From Paenibacillus peoriae KCTC 3763 (GTDB lineage Bacteria > Bacillota > Bacilli > Paenibacillales > Paenibacillaceae), in the NCBI RefSeq assembly GCF_000236805.1, contig NZ_AGFX01000009.1:173332-237331 (forward strand): 64,000 nucleotides of DNA, read 5' to 3'. Under the pieces are notes generated by a model. That model made no database searches. It was not told the origin of the DNA and saw only the letters and a list, made by a program, of their open reading frames with translations. Both the position numbers and the translations under genes were made by a program. Shown here piece after piece: positions 8,962 to 18,542 of the stretch (positions are counted from its first letter, which is position 1; each line of letters begins with the position of its first letter).

Positions 8962-8998
8962 TAATTAGGTAAAATCCGATGAAGAAAAAGGCGAGGTT

Positions 8999-9910
8999 AT
9001 GAAAGGGTATATATATGTTATATTAGGTGCGATTTGTTATGGTTTATTATCGACTTTTGTGAAATTAGCCTATAAAGATGGTTTTATCGTTAATGATGTT
9101 GTTGGAATACAGCTCTTCTTAGGTGCGATATTATTATGGGGCGGAGTGCTTATTACTAAGGGCACGAAGAGTACAAAACAGAAGAAGTTTGTAACGCCAG
9201 GTAAAAGGGAAATAATATTATTAGTTACTGTAGGGTCTACAACGGGGCTTACAGGAATGTTTTATTATCTCTCACTTCAATATATTTCAGCTTCTTTGGC
9301 GATTGTACTCCTTTTCCAGTTTACATGGATCGGTGTGTTGCTAGAGGCAATTTTCAATAGAAGAATTCCTGAAAAAGGAAAGCTACTATCCATTATTCCT
9401 TTACTTATCGGAACAATAAGCGCGACCAATATTTATTCGACTGGAATTTCTGCCGTTCATTGGCTTGGCTTTTTGTTTGGTCTTCTTGCAGCACTATCTT
9501 ATTCCATTTTTATGCTCGTTAGTGGTAAGGTCGCGGTTCAAGCAAACCCGATTATGAAGACAGCTTTCATGACTACCGGAGGTCTAATCGTTTGTTCGAT
9601 CATTTTACCTCCAACGTTTTTAACAGACGGAAAACTGTTATTACAACTGGCTGTGCAATATGGGTTTGTTTTAGCTTTTGTCGGTCCCTTCCTTTCCACA
9701 CTGCTTTTCTCGAAAGGTGTTCCGTTAGTGGGATCTGGAATAGCATCAATATTGGGGGCTATGGAGCTTCCAACAGCCTTACTAATGTCTGTCTTCGTCC
9801 TGAATGAGCACATTGGTGTTCCGCAATATGTAGGGATCGTCCTGATCCTAATTGGAATATCATTACCTGGATTACTGAAGAAAAATAAAAAGGACATCTT
9901 AAGCGTTTAA
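8999..9910 (+). CDS. EamA/DMT-family transporter
   Basis: The 303-residue protein is hydrophobic, with about ten membrane helices arranged as two EamA repeats (for example YVILGAICYGLLSTFVKLAYKDG at the start and GPFLSTLLFSKGVPLVGSG in the second half). Family members move metabolites across the membrane, often outward. The substrate is not readable from sequence. Position between nucleoside phosphorylase and a nucleoside deaminase suggests a purine base or nucleoside (inference). GCGAGG precedes the ATG at 8999. Confidence 0.85.
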   Translation: MKGYIYVILGAICYGLLSTFVKLAYKDGFIVNDVVGIQLFLGAILLWGGVLITKGTKSTKQKKFVTPGKREIILLVTVGSTTGLTGMFYYLSLQYISASLAIVLLFQFTWIGVLLEAIFNRRIPEKGKLLSIIPLLIGTISATNIYSTGISAVHWLGFLFGLLAALSYSIFMLVSGKVAVQANPIMKTAFMTTGGLIVCSIILPPTFLTDGKLLLQLAVQYGFVLAFVGPFLSTLLFSKGVPLVGSGIASILGAMELPTALLMSVFVLNEHIGVPQYVGIVLILIGISLPGLLKKNKKDILSV

Positions 9911-9956
9911 AACGTCCTTAGCTAGATAATAATCATAGATTAGGGAGGAATTTGGA

Positions 9957-10418
9957 ATGATAAACAAAGATGAAATCTTTATGAAAAAGGCAATTGAGGT
10001 TGCCCTACAAGCCCGAAAAGAAGGGAATGAGCCCTTTGGTGCAATTTTGGTCAAAGGGGAGGAAGTCGTAATGGTTGGGGAAAATAAAATTAATACATTT
10101 TGTGATCCAACGCATCATGCAGAAATCGGTTTAATCCGGAAATTTTGTTCTGAAAACAATATATTTGATTTGAACGAATACACTTTGTATACAAGTTGTG
10201 AACCTTGCGTAATGTGTTCGGGTGCCATGGTGTGGTCTAAGCTGGGTAAAATTGTATATAGCGTATCACATGATCAGTTAGCTGAAATCGCTGGGAGCAA
10301 CATTATGATCGCTTGCAATGAAGTGTTTGAGAAAAGCCCTCAAAGACCTGAACTGGTAGAACAAGTACTCAACGAAGAAGGTTTAAAAGTATTTGATGGA
10401 TACAAATTTTCTCATTAA
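9957..10418 (+). CDS. Nucleoside/guanine deaminase, CDA superfamily
   Basis: The 153-residue protein has the zinc-dependent deaminase motifs: HHAEIGLIR (residues about 58-66) and TSCEPCVMCSGAMVWSKLGKIVYS (about 77-101), giving one His and two Cys zinc ligands plus the catalytic Glu. The length and FEKSPQRPELVEQVLNEEG tail resemble guanine deaminase (GuaD) more than TadA. It would convert guanine to xanthine, or a related base or nucleoside. The place among purine salvage genes agrees. AGGGAGG is placed before ATG 9957. Confidence 0.85.
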   Translation: MINKDEIFMKKAIEVALQARKEGNEPFGAILVKGEEVVMVGENKINTFCDPTHHAEIGLIRKFCSENNIFDLNEYTLYTSCEPCVMCSGAMVWSKLGKIVYSVSHDQLAEIAGSNIMIACNEVFEKSPQRPELVEQVLNEEGLKVFDGYKFSH

Positions 10419-10455
10419 ATAACTTTTTAATAAAACGAGAATTTATGATTTCATT

Positions 10456-10490
10456 GGACAACTTTGCTGGATAGTGAAGCTGTCCTCTTT
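10456..10490 (+). terminator. Possible terminator
   Basis: An imperfect stem begins GGACA (10456-10460) and closes TGTCC (10481-10485), followed by TCTTTTAAG. It is weak, and read-through to deoB is possible. Confidence 0.4.
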
Positions 10491-10575
10491 TAAGTGTATT
10501 TTGTTACTGCCTAGAATCTAATAACTAATGATTCGGATAAAAAACAAAGGTGTGCGTTTAAAGGAGTATTGACTT

Positions 10576-11757
10576 ATGAATAAACCATTTCAACGTATTC
10601 ATTTAATTGTTCTAGATTCTGTTGGTATCGGAGAAGCACCAGATGCAGCATCTTTTGGGGACGGGGGTGCTGACACGTTGGGGCATATTGCAGAAAGAAG
10701 AAATGGATTGAATATGCCCAATATGGCTGCGCTTGGTTTGTCAAACATTAAAGAAATACAAGGTGTATCTAAGGCGGACTATCCATTGGCTTACTGGACC
10801 AAAATGCAGGAGGCTTCCAACGGCAAAGATACGATGACAGGGAATTGGGAAATTATGGGTTCAATTGTTGACAAGCCGTTTCAGGTATTTCCAAATGGTT
10901 TCCCTGCCCCATTGGTTGAGCATCTTGAGAGGGAGTCCGGTAGAAAAATCATTGGAAATAAACCTGCAAGCGGCACTGAAATATTAGAAGAGCTCGGGGA
11001 AGAGCACATGAAAACAGGAGCTTTGATTGTCTATACATCAGCAGACTCCGTTTTGCAAATTGCTGCCCATGAAGATATCGTACCATTGAATGAATTATAC
11101 CGTATCTGTGAGATCGCGCGTGAAATAACTAGAAGCACTGAGTACATGGTTGGTCGTATCATAGCTAGACCTTTTGTTGGAGAAATGGGAACGTATAGAC
11201 GTACAGCTAATCGACATGATTATGCATTGAAGCCTTATTCCAGGACAGTCATGAATGAGTTAAAGGATGCTAACTTTAATGTAATAGCCGTAGGGAAAAT
11301 TTCAGATATTTATGATGGAGAGGGCGTCACCGAGACTATTCGAACCGTATCCAACATGGACGGGATGGATAAGTTTATTCAAGTAGCAAAGAAGGATTTT
11401 ACAGGTTTGTCTTTCTTAAATTTGGTTGACTTCGATGCTCTTTTTGGTCACCGACGTGACCCACAAGGTTATGGTAATGCACTTGAAGAGTTTGATGCTC
11501 GGCTACCAGAACTGTTAGACAATCTCACGGAGAAAGATTTGCTTATTTTGACTGCGGATCATGGCAATGATCCGGTTCATCATGGGACTGATCACACTCG
11601 GGAGTATGTACCGTTACTCATTTATTCCAAGGCGTTTTTAGAAGGCGGAGAACTGTCTGTTCGCAATACATTTGCAGATATTGGAGCTTCCGTAGCTGAA
11701 AATTTCGGAGTCGAAATGCCGAAGCACGGCAGCAGTTTTATTCGGGATCTAATGTAA
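10576..11757 (+). CDS. deoB: Phosphopentomutase
   Basis: The 393-residue product matches DeoB throughout. [30 protein letters not shown] carries the metal-binding Asp, [12 protein letters not shown] holds the phosphorylated Thr, and [21 protein letters not shown] gives the second metal cluster of the alkaline-phosphatase-like fold. It interconverts (deoxy)ribose-1-phosphate and -5-phosphate, following nucleoside phosphorylase. AAGGAG lies before the ATG. Confidence 0.96.
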   Translation: MNKPFQRIHLIVLDSVGIGEAPDAASFGDGGADTLGHIAERRNGLNMPNMAALGLSNIKEIQGVSKADYPLAYWTKMQEASNGKDTMTGNWEIMGSIVDKPFQVFPNGFPAPLVEHLERESGRKIIGNKPASGTEILEELGEEHMKTGALIVYTSADSVLQIAAHEDIVPLNELYRICEIAREITRSTEYMVGRIIARPFVGEMGTYRRTANRHDYALKPYSRTVMNELKDANFNVIAVGKISDIYDGEGVTETIRTVSNMDGMDKFIQVAKKDFTGLSFLNLVDFDALFGHRRDPQGYGNALEEFDARLPELLDNLTEKDLLILTADHGNDPVHHGTDHTREYVPLLIYSKAFLEGGELSVRNTFADIGASVAENFGVEMPKHGSSFIRDLM

Positions 11758-11762
11758 CTAAT

Positions 11763-11864
11763 AATGAAAAAGCCAGCCAACTTGCCAAAGTGGGTTTAAA
11801 GGTTTTATTGGTGGCCACAATGGGATCTGTTTTAACAGGGACAATTGTAGGACTGATCCTTTAA
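11763..11864 (+). pseudogene. Tail of a NupC-type concentrative nucleoside transporter
   Basis: Directly after deoB, in one frame, 33 codons read NEKASQLAKVGLKVLLVATM and onward to GTIVGLIL before TAA at 11862-11864. This matches the conserved last helix of CNT-family nucleoside transporters (AKLGLRALLAGTLASL-type). No start and no upstream part are present, so it is the remnant of a deleted transporter gene. The intact NupG-type permease downstream could have replaced it. The remaining part of the 494-bp gap to 12252 shows nothing recognised. Confidence 0.65.
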
Positions 11865-12251
11865 TCTAGAGGCGCATTAACCGTTTACTTCAGACCTAGT
11901 CCAAATGCAGCTCAAAATGAATTTAGCTGCTTTATAGGTTTATTCTATTAAAAGGATTAACTAGTACACACTAGCTGGTCTATTTGGTTTGCACCATGCA
12001 TGTAGTGGGTTATATAAGTTGTTTTGGTTAGCATTTAAAATAAAATGATTAGAACACTTTTAACAGTTTTATTACTTTAAAGTAGCATCAAGGGGGAGTT
12101 AACTATTGTAAAGATCTAGGCCGTGTTCGATTTAATGTTAAATACCTTATAGAATTCCTTAATTGAATGTGTAACCCCTTACAAAAATCAAAAGCACACT
12201 GGTAAGGAAAACAAGCAACTCAGAAAGTTGAGCTCAAAAGGAGACATTAAA

Positions 12252-13508
12252 ATGACAATGATATCAAGACTTAGAATTATGAATTTCTTTCAGTTCTTTA
12301 TTTGGGGGTCTTGGCTTGTTACCTTAGGTTCCTATATGATAAATACATTACATTTTACAGGTGCTCAAGTTGGAATAGTTTATGGCGCAAAAGGGTTAGC
12401 GGCCATTATTATGCCAAGCCTTGCTGGGATTATTGCAGATCGCTGGATTAAAGCCAACAGATTATATTTAATATTCCATGTTCTAGGTGCGATTTCTTTA
12501 TTTATAGCAGCACAAATTTCAGATCCAACGACTATGTTTTGGGTGATATTTTTTAATTCGTTGGTTTATATGCCAACAAGTGCTTTGACAAATGTTATAT
12601 CATACGTTGCGCTTGAGAAAGCGGGATTGGATACAGTAAAGGATTTCCCACCAGTTCGCGTTTTTGGAACAATTGGTTTCATTGTTGCAATGTGGGTAGT
12701 TAGTCTCAGCGGATTTGAATTAAGCAACATTCAATTATATATAGCTGCGAGTATCTCGCTTTTGCTAGCCCTATACTCACTTACGCTGCCTGATTGCCCA
12801 ACATCTAACGAGAAGAGAGACAAGTCATGGATTAGTCTTTTGGGCTTGGATGCGTTTGTATTATTCAAACAGAAAAGAATGGTTATCTTTTTTCTATTCT
12901 CAACACTTCTAGGTGTTGCCTTACAAATAACCAATACATTCGGTAATCCATTTTTACATGATTTCGGCTTGAATCCTGAATTTAAAGATAGTCTCGTCGT
13001 ACAGTATCCATCTATCTTATTGTCGGTATCACAGATTGCTGAAGTATGTTTTATTCTTGCCATTCCATTCTTCTTACGTAACTTTGGAATTAAGAAGGTT
13101 ATGCTCATTAGTATGGTGGCTTGGACATTACGTTTTGTGTTTTTCGCATATGGTGAGCCATCTGGTTTTGGCTTCACGCTCCTCCTGTTATCCATGATTG
13201 TGTACGGCTGTGCATTTGATTTCTTTAACGTCTCTGGAGCTATTTTCGTGGAAAAAGAAGTCAATCCTCGTATGCGTGCAAGTGCACAAGGTTTATTTCT
13301 AGCCATGGTTGATGGAATCGGAGCATATGTAGGAGCTATTGTAAGTGGAAAAGTTGTAGATTACTTCACGGTAGATGGCGTGAAGGATTGGCAGAATATA
13401 TGGTTAGTTTTTGGGGCATACACACTCGTGCTAGCAATTATTTTTTCTGTTAATTTTAAATATAAACATAATCGGAATGCTATGAGGGATGTAACAGCTA
13501 GTCATTAA
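12252..13508 (+). CDS. nupG: NupG-type nucleoside permease (MFS)
   Basis: From the ATG at 12252 the product is 418 residues with 12 membrane segments. The start RLRIMNFFQFFIWGSWLVTLGSYM and VFGTIGFIVAMWVVSLSG resemble the NupG/XapB nucleoside:H+ symporters, as does FDFFNVSGAIFVEKEV in the fifth sixth. It would import nucleosides for the phosphorylase and deaminase upstream. AAAAGGAGA at 12236-12243 sets the start; an upstream codon at 12228 lacks a ribosome site. Confidence 0.88.
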   Translation: MTMISRLRIMNFFQFFIWGSWLVTLGSYMINTLHFTGAQVGIVYGAKGLAAIIMPSLAGIIADRWIKANRLYLIFHVLGAISLFIAAQISDPTTMFWVIFFNSLVYMPTSALTNVISYVALEKAGLDTVKDFPPVRVFGTIGFIVAMWVVSLSGFELSNIQLYIAASISLLLALYSLTLPDCPTSNEKRDKSWISLLGLDAFVLFKQKRMVIFFLFSTLLGVALQITNTFGNPFLHDFGLNPEFKDSLVVQYPSILLSVSQIAEVCFILAIPFFLRNFGIKKVMLISMVAWTLRFVFFAYGEPSGFGFTLLLLSMIVYGCAFDFFNVSGAIFVEKEVNPRMRASAQGLFLAMVDGIGAYVGAIVSGKVVDYFTVDGVKDWQNIWLVFGAYTLVLAIIFSVNFKYKHNRNAMRDVTASH

Positions 13509-13670
13509 TAAATTAAAGTGCCTGTTGGCCAAAGATCTATTTAGCATTATTGCAAAAAATCCTATTCTGCCGATGATTTAAGTTAATTAACAAAACAGCT
13601 CAATACTTTTACAGATAACAATTCTTCTGGCTAGGAAAATAAAGAGTATTTTGATTTTACGTTGATTAAT

Positions 13671-13695
13671 AGTCGCTAACTAGCGACTTTTTCTT
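13671..13695 (+). terminator. Terminator after nupG
   Basis: AGTCGCT (13671-13677) pairs with AGCGACT (13682-13688) around AACT and is followed by a long T-rich run. It resembles the AGCGACATTTTTG hairpin at 5248. A possible promoter, TTGACT (13728-13733) with TTTATT 17 bp on, lies downstream in the 339-bp gap. Confidence 0.75.
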
Positions 13696-13847
13696 TTTTT
13701 TCGTGATCCATAAATAATTATCTCAACTTGACTATCTGGTTACGTAATACTTTATTGTAGCCTTAGTATAATATTTAAGATTAAAGCCTGAGTGTGGCCG
13801 ATTCACCATATAAAGATTTTAGGCAAATGATGGAGGTTTGTAACAAT

Positions 13848-16800
13848 ATGAAGTTCAACAAGGAGATAACAATTGTCGAATATAATCCCCAATACGCTGC
13901 ATCCATCGCAAAAATGTGGAACGACAGTCATGAAAGCTGGGGGGGAGACAATTCAATTAGAACGGAAGAATCAGTTCTTAATGAACATCGGAATAGTGGG
14001 TATCTGAAGGTGTTTTTGGCGATTGCAAACGATGAGGTCGTAGGATACTGCAGCTTTTCACATTATAAGGAAGATGCTAACGCTCTATATATTCCTCTTC
14101 TCAATGTTAGGCCTGATTACCATGGCTTCAAAATTGGCAAGAGACTTGTTCTTCGTGCAGTTGAGGAAACTTTAAAGCTTGGATTCCCAAGGCTCGATCT
14201 CTATACCTGGCCTGGCAATATAAAGGCTGTGCCTGCATACAAGAAAAGTGGATTTTTCTGGGAGATGAGAGATGACACAACGCATCTGATGAATCTGATT
14301 CCATCGGTGTTGCAGACGGAAGCGGTTGAACATTATTTCGAGAAAATGAATTGGTATACCGATAGTATACGGGAAATCTTAGTATGTCCTGATGGGCGCG
14401 AGGATTCTGGTTTTGACTATTTTACATACATGTGGAGTAGGGATTCTTTATATCTGAAAATGGAATATGAGCGGACAGGACGTGGTCTGAGATTAATTGA
14501 AACGGATGATTATCTCATTAAGGCAACTATTCCAGATCATCACCAGTTACCTTATGGTGCTAATTATTCAATTGTGTATGAAGCCATCAACAAAAGTGGA
14601 AAACCTCTCCATTTGGAAATACAGAGTGTTACTAATTCCTCTATTCATTTTAATCTTCATGAAAAAAGGAACGTAGAGCTACAGGAACGGATTGAGGGCA
14701 CTTTCTTCGTTCATCCCATTGAAGAGGAACAAAATGCTTTTCAGACCCACCCGGTAGTTGAGGCACGATTATTTATCAACGGGCTTTTAGCCACGTTTAA
14801 GACGGGTATAAAACCAACATTTCCTGTGAAGTTAAAAATACAAATACCTAATCGGACTGTGTTTATCAAAGAGGTTATTGAATTGGAGCTAACATTAGAA
14901 AATAAGTATGACACAGATAAGCTTTTTGATTTTGAGCTACCTAGTGACTCTATCCTCTCCTTCTGTGAACCTGCTATTCAGATGTTAGTTCCAGCTAAAG
15001 ACAGGCGGACGGTTACTGTTAAGGCACGACTGTTATCCTATGGCATTTGGCATCATCGTATAGGCATTTATAACGCCGATAAGACTGACAACAGCGTGAT
15101 ATTATTTCAGAATACCAGCCTTGTATTTCCAGGAATACATGCGGTGTTTGGAGGTGAGACAGATCAGGAATGGCTAATTTCGAACGGACAGTATTCTCTT
15201 CGTTTGAACAAAACAAGTAATGTTGCTTCCGTTTACGAAGGAACTTCCAATGAAGTTCGTTTTCACTTCCCTAAATGTGGTCTTCCTTATACAAATGAGT
15301 ATCAGAAAAATCGTGCTATACGAGTGTCATTTCGTCATGAAGAGGCTATGATCATGGAAGCAGAATATGACCTAGCTTCAATTAGTCTTTCAATTACTAC
15401 GGTTATCATGTTATACAGTAACGGAATAATTAGTCGGCACCATGTTATACAAAACCAAGGTTCTAGTACTTTTGCAGAATCTCTGTTTTTGAAAGAAATA
15501 TTTGAATTTGGACTTGAAGATACTATTGTTCCATATAAAAGCAAATTTCTGGATTTAAGAAAAGGGCCTGATGCCTCGGATTTCGATTATTGGGACGTAA
15601 GAAAAATCACGGAAAATTGGATCTTTGCGGATGATGGTAAATCAACACGAGGAATAACATGGCCTCATGAACAAGAATTGATTCTTGAAGATTCAAATTA
15701 TGGTATACAACATTCGTTGAATGGTGTACCCGAAAGAGGTAGCGTGCAGACTGAACCGATCCGAGTGGCTCTTGGAACTTGGAAACATTGGCGTGATTTC
15801 CGCTCATATGCACTTGGTACAGAATCATCTCAGGTGTTAGATACCATCAGGCAACTAGAGACAAACATTAATCAGGGAAATCCTTTCGTTAAGAAAGCAC
15901 TGGAACTCGAAATAATAGAGCACAAAAGCACATTTTTGGACGGAGAGATCAGTATTTCTTCTGCAATGGGCAGTATAGAGTCCAATAGATTCCCTGTATG
16001 TAGTGAACAAAACCGTACCAAAATGGAGTTTTCGCTTCCCTTGAAATCCACATCTAAGGCAGACATCTTGTCTATTCGATTAGATATGGAGCCATATGAG
16101 GAAGAGCGATTCCGCTTGGTGTTCCCATTATCAGAGCAAACAGTATCTACTTGGACGGATCAAATGGAGAACAGAGAAATCCTTACAGTAGATAATGGAG
16201 TTCTACAAATACAGGCAAGTAGTGATTTCGCACCATCCTTGTTCTCTTTAAAACATCTAGGAGTTGAGTGGTTAAGTTCATCATTTCCTCAGCCTGGACC
16301 AAAATCTTGGTGGAATCCATGGATCGGGGGTATCTCAGCTGAAGTCGATGGAATGTCTGAATCTAGCTTAATTGAGGAAAAGCGCGAGGCATCATTCGCG
16401 GAAATTATTGATAATATGGGGAATCATTGGACTGGCATCCGAATGAGTACAATGATTTTAAAGAATGAATTATTCAAAGGTTTGACTTTAGATCAATACT
16501 TTGTAATGTTGCCAGGTGTGCCAGTGCTTGCAACAGCTATCCAAGTAACACAAAATACAGGTGACTCATTATACCCGCTTAAGATAGGTAATACGACGTT
16601 CTACAAAGCGAGTAATGAACTATCAGACACAAGAGTATATGTAACTAATAGATTTGGAGATAATATGATTTACAAAGCTGGTAAAGTTGGATCCGAGATT
16701 ATTAGTGCGAGCGGTATCATCCAGTATGGATCTCAGGAAAGAAATCACCGGTTGATTATGATCGCTCATCCGAAAGTAGACTCTTGTGAATCGTATGTAA

Positions 16801-16958
16801 ATAATCAGGTTGTATTATCCACAGTGAGTGAAAAGATATTTGTAAAAGACGGGGAAAAAGGGTACGGAAAACCTCAGTTTTACGTTATTTCAGATCTTCT
16901 TGCCCCGGAGGAAGCTTATCAGGATTTACTTCATATACGTTTTGACCAATACAGTTAA
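13848..16958 (+). CDS. GNAT acetyltransferase fused to a very large beta-rich region
   Basis: The 1036-residue product starts with a GNAT domain (about residues 1-155): EVVGYCSFSHYKEDANALYIPLLNV as the central strands, VRPDYHGFKIGKRLVLRAVEE as the acetyl-CoA loop, then LDLYTWPGNIKAVPAYKKSGF. The following 880 residues are unlike GNAT. They are rich in beta-strand and Trp/Tyr, with no signal peptide or membrane segment. They include Ig-like stretches around 330-430 and a Trp cluster (PKSWWNPWIGGI, about 815-826). I do not recognise the domain; it has a carbohydrate-enzyme look. ATG 13848 has GGAGGT 10 nt upstream. The amidohydrolase gene follows by 13 bp, so the two are one unit. Substrate unknown. 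Confidence 0.75.
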   Translation: MKFNKEITIVEYNPQYAASIAKMWNDSHESWGGDNSIRTEESVLNEHRNSGYLKVFLAIANDEVVGYCSFSHYKEDANALYIPLLNVRPDYHGFKIGKRLVLRAVEETLKLGFPRLDLYTWPGNIKAVPAYKKSGFFWEMRDDTTHLMNLIPSVLQTEAVEHYFEKMNWYTDSIREILVCPDGREDSGFDYFTYMWSRDSLYLKMEYERTGRGLRLIETDDYLIKATIPDHHQLPYGANYSIVYEAINKSGKPLHLEIQSVTNSSIHFNLHEKRNVELQERIEGTFFVHPIEEEQNAFQTHPVVEARLFINGLLATFKTGIKPTFPVKLKIQIPNRTVFIKEVIELELTLENKYDTDKLFDFELPSDSILSFCEPAIQMLVPAKDRRTVTVKARLLSYGIWHHRIGIYNADKTDNSVILFQNTSLVFPGIHAVFGGETDQEWLISNGQYSLRLNKTSNVASVYEGTSNEVRFHFPKCGLPYTNEYQKNRAIRVSFRHEEAMIMEAEYDLASISLSITTVIMLYSNGIISRHHVIQNQGSSTFAESLFLKEIFEFGLEDTIVPYKSKFLDLRKGPDASDFDYWDVRKITENWIFADDGKSTRGITWPHEQELILEDSNYGIQHSLNGVPERGSVQTEPIRVALGTWKHWRDFRSYALGTESSQVLDTIRQLETNINQGNPFVKKALELEIIEHKSTFLDGEISISSAMGSIESNRFPVCSEQNRTKMEFSLPLKSTSKADILSIRLDMEPYEEERFRLVFPLSEQTVSTWTDQMENREILTVDNGVLQIQASSDFAPSLFSLKHLGVEWLSSSFPQPGPKSWWNPWIGGISAEVDGMSESSLIEEKREASFAEIIDNMGNHWTGIRMSTMILKNELFKGLTLDQYFVMLPGVPVLATAIQVTQNTGDSLYPLKIGNTTFYKASNELSDTRVYVTNRFGDNMIYKAGKVGSEIISASGIIQYGSQERNHRLIMIAHPKVDSCESYVNNQVVLSTVSEKIFVKDGEKGYGKPQFYVISDLLAPEEAYQDLLHIRFDQYS

Positions 16959-16971
16959 GGAGGTTGCAACC

Positions 16972-17838
16972 ATGAGAATAATAGATGCTCATGTTCACTT
17001 CTCCAACATTACGGCATTTAAAGAAACGGCCACGGCCCAATCCTTTGTTGATTATACTGCTGAGGGGCTACTTAACGAATTTAAAGATGCTGGTGTTATT
17101 GCCGGCGTTGGTATGGGGGTAACGGAAACGATCGGTGGAGCCTTCCCTGACCCGGCAGCGCTTAATCCTATGTTACTCGATTTAAGTAGCCCTCTTCTGG
17201 ACAACCTTTTTACTTGTATAGGAATTAATCCATTAACCTTACACCTTGCTGGTCAGATTGAAGCTCTGGAACAGTCGTTAAGTTCAGAGCGTGTAGTTGG
17301 CATCAAATTGTATGCTGGTTATTATCACTACAATATTGGTGATGAAATTTATGAACCGGTGTATAAATTGGCAACTACCTATAATCTGCCGATTATTATT
17401 CATGGGGGACTGACTTATGCAGAGAGTGGACTACTTAAATATTCACATCCTCTGTACATGGAAGAGACATTTTTGAAATATCGTAACCTTACTTTTATGT
17501 TGTGTCATTTCGGTGATCCTTGGGTTATGGATACTGCAGCTATGCTTGAAAAGAACCCTAACCTGTTCACCGATCTATCAGGATGGATAGTAGGGGATGC
17601 GAACAAGGTTGACCGATTGTTGACAGAGCAAACATATACTGATCATTTTAAGCGTGCAATTGTTTTTGCAGAAAAGTATGATCGACTTGTATTTGGTACG
17701 GATTGGCCACTTGTCCCACTGGATCCTTATATTAGATTTGTTAAAAGCTTAATTCCGCAAATTCACTGGGAAGATGTTTTCTTTAACAATACAATACAGG
17801 TTTTTCCGAGGCTGAAGGAATGGATTGAAAAGGGCTAG
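16972..17838 (+). CDS. Amidohydrolase-2 family metal-dependent hydrolase
   Basis: From the ATG at 16972 the product is 288 residues. It has the TIM-barrel motifs of PF04909-type enzymes: RIIDAHVHF at 2-10 (metal His pair), VVGIKLYAGYYHYN in the middle, PIIIHGG, MLCHFGDPW, LFTDLSGW and LVFGTDWPL with the final metal Asp. Relatives hydrolyse or decarboxylate small cyclic compounds in the cytoplasm. AAGGAGGT lies just before the ATG, and an upstream in-frame start at 16900 overlaps the previous gene without a ribosome site. Tight coupling to the GNAT fusion gene suggests one pathway, not identified. Confidence 0.85.
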   Translation: MRIIDAHVHFSNITAFKETATAQSFVDYTAEGLLNEFKDAGVIAGVGMGVTETIGGAFPDPAALNPMLLDLSSPLLDNLFTCIGINPLTLHLAGQIEALEQSLSSERVVGIKLYAGYYHYNIGDEIYEPVYKLATTYNLPIIIHGGLTYAESGLLKYSHPLYMEETFLKYRNLTFMLCHFGDPWVMDTAAMLEKNPNLFTDLSGWIVGDANKVDRLLTEQTYTDHFKRAIVFAEKYDRLVFGTDWPLVPLDPYIRFVKSLIPQIHWEDVFFNNTIQVFPRLKEWIEKG

Positions 17839-17898
17839 TAATTAACATAAAGATATCTTCACGAATTCTATTAATGTTTAACCTAAGGAGATGAACTT

Positions 17899-18444
17899 TT
17901 GGATAAGACTAAACGTACGGAAATTATAGAAATGACATCTGATAATAAAGCTGATTATGAGTGCAAAGATTATCCTTTCACAGTCATAGGAAGGCTTATA
18001 CCTAAATTAGAAAATCAGAAGTGGAGCTATCAAGAAGAACTTTTTGAGGAATCTTATGAATCAACATATCCGGAACACGAAGACCTTGATGACTATATAA
18101 ATAGTGATGATTGTGTTGCCTTCTTGTACTATTTCGAAGGAACATGCTTAGGACACATCAGATTAAGCTTAGTGTACGAATATAACTTCGCTTCTATTGA
18201 CAGACTGATTGTATTCGAACCTAGTAGAGGTAAAGGAATAGGAACTGCCTTACTGAATAAAGCGAAGGAATGGGCACTAATAAAAGAAATGAAAGGTTTC
18301 ACATTAGAGACTCAGGATGTTAACTTACTCGCATGCCGTTTTTATTTGAAAAATGGTTTTGAAATAGGTGCCGTAGATACCATGCTTTATTCAAACTCAA
18401 GTTATAAGGATGAAAATGCAGTGTTTTTCTATTCAAAATTCTAA
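17899..18444 (+). CDS. Streptothricin N-acetyltransferase-like GNAT (Sat4/SatA type)
   Basis: The 181 residues resemble Sat4-type streptothricin acetyltransferases along their length: PFTVIGRLIPKLENQKWSYQEELFEESY near the start, EPSRGKGIGTALLNKAKEWA as the acetyl-CoA loop, then LETQDVNLLACRFYLKNGFEIGAVDTMLY. Sat enzymes acetylate the beta-lysine of streptothricins. A native chromosomal homologue could confer resistance or have another amine substrate. The start is TTG at 17899 with AAGGAG 8 nt upstream; the first in-frame ATG would remove 11 residues. It may be cotranscribed with the amidohydrolase 60 bp upstream and ends at a strong terminator. Confidence 0.82.
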   Translation: MDKTKRTEIIEMTSDNKADYECKDYPFTVIGRLIPKLENQKWSYQEELFEESYESTYPEHEDLDDYINSDDCVAFLYYFEGTCLGHIRLSLVYEYNFASIDRLIVFEPSRGKGIGTALLNKAKEWALIKEMKGFTLETQDVNLLACRFYLKNGFEIGAVDTMLYSNSSYKDENAVFFYSKF

Positions 18445-18465
18445 TGATGTCTTAAAGCTTTGGAC

Positions 18466-18500
18466 AATAAAAATGTCGCCAAACGGCGGCATTTTTATTT
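18466..18500 (+). terminator. Rho-independent terminator
   Basis: AATAAAAATGTCGCC (18466-18480) pairs with GGCGGCATTTTTATT (18485-18499) with one G:T pair, and T-runs on both strands serve the convergent genes on each side. Confidence 0.85.
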
Positions 18501-18542
18501 TGGATAGATGTATGTTTTATCCTAGAAATATAACTACTATCT

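Noticed and set aside
12731-13306. 191-codon minus-strand frame
   Set aside because: It is the shadow of the NupG-type permease, with no start signal.
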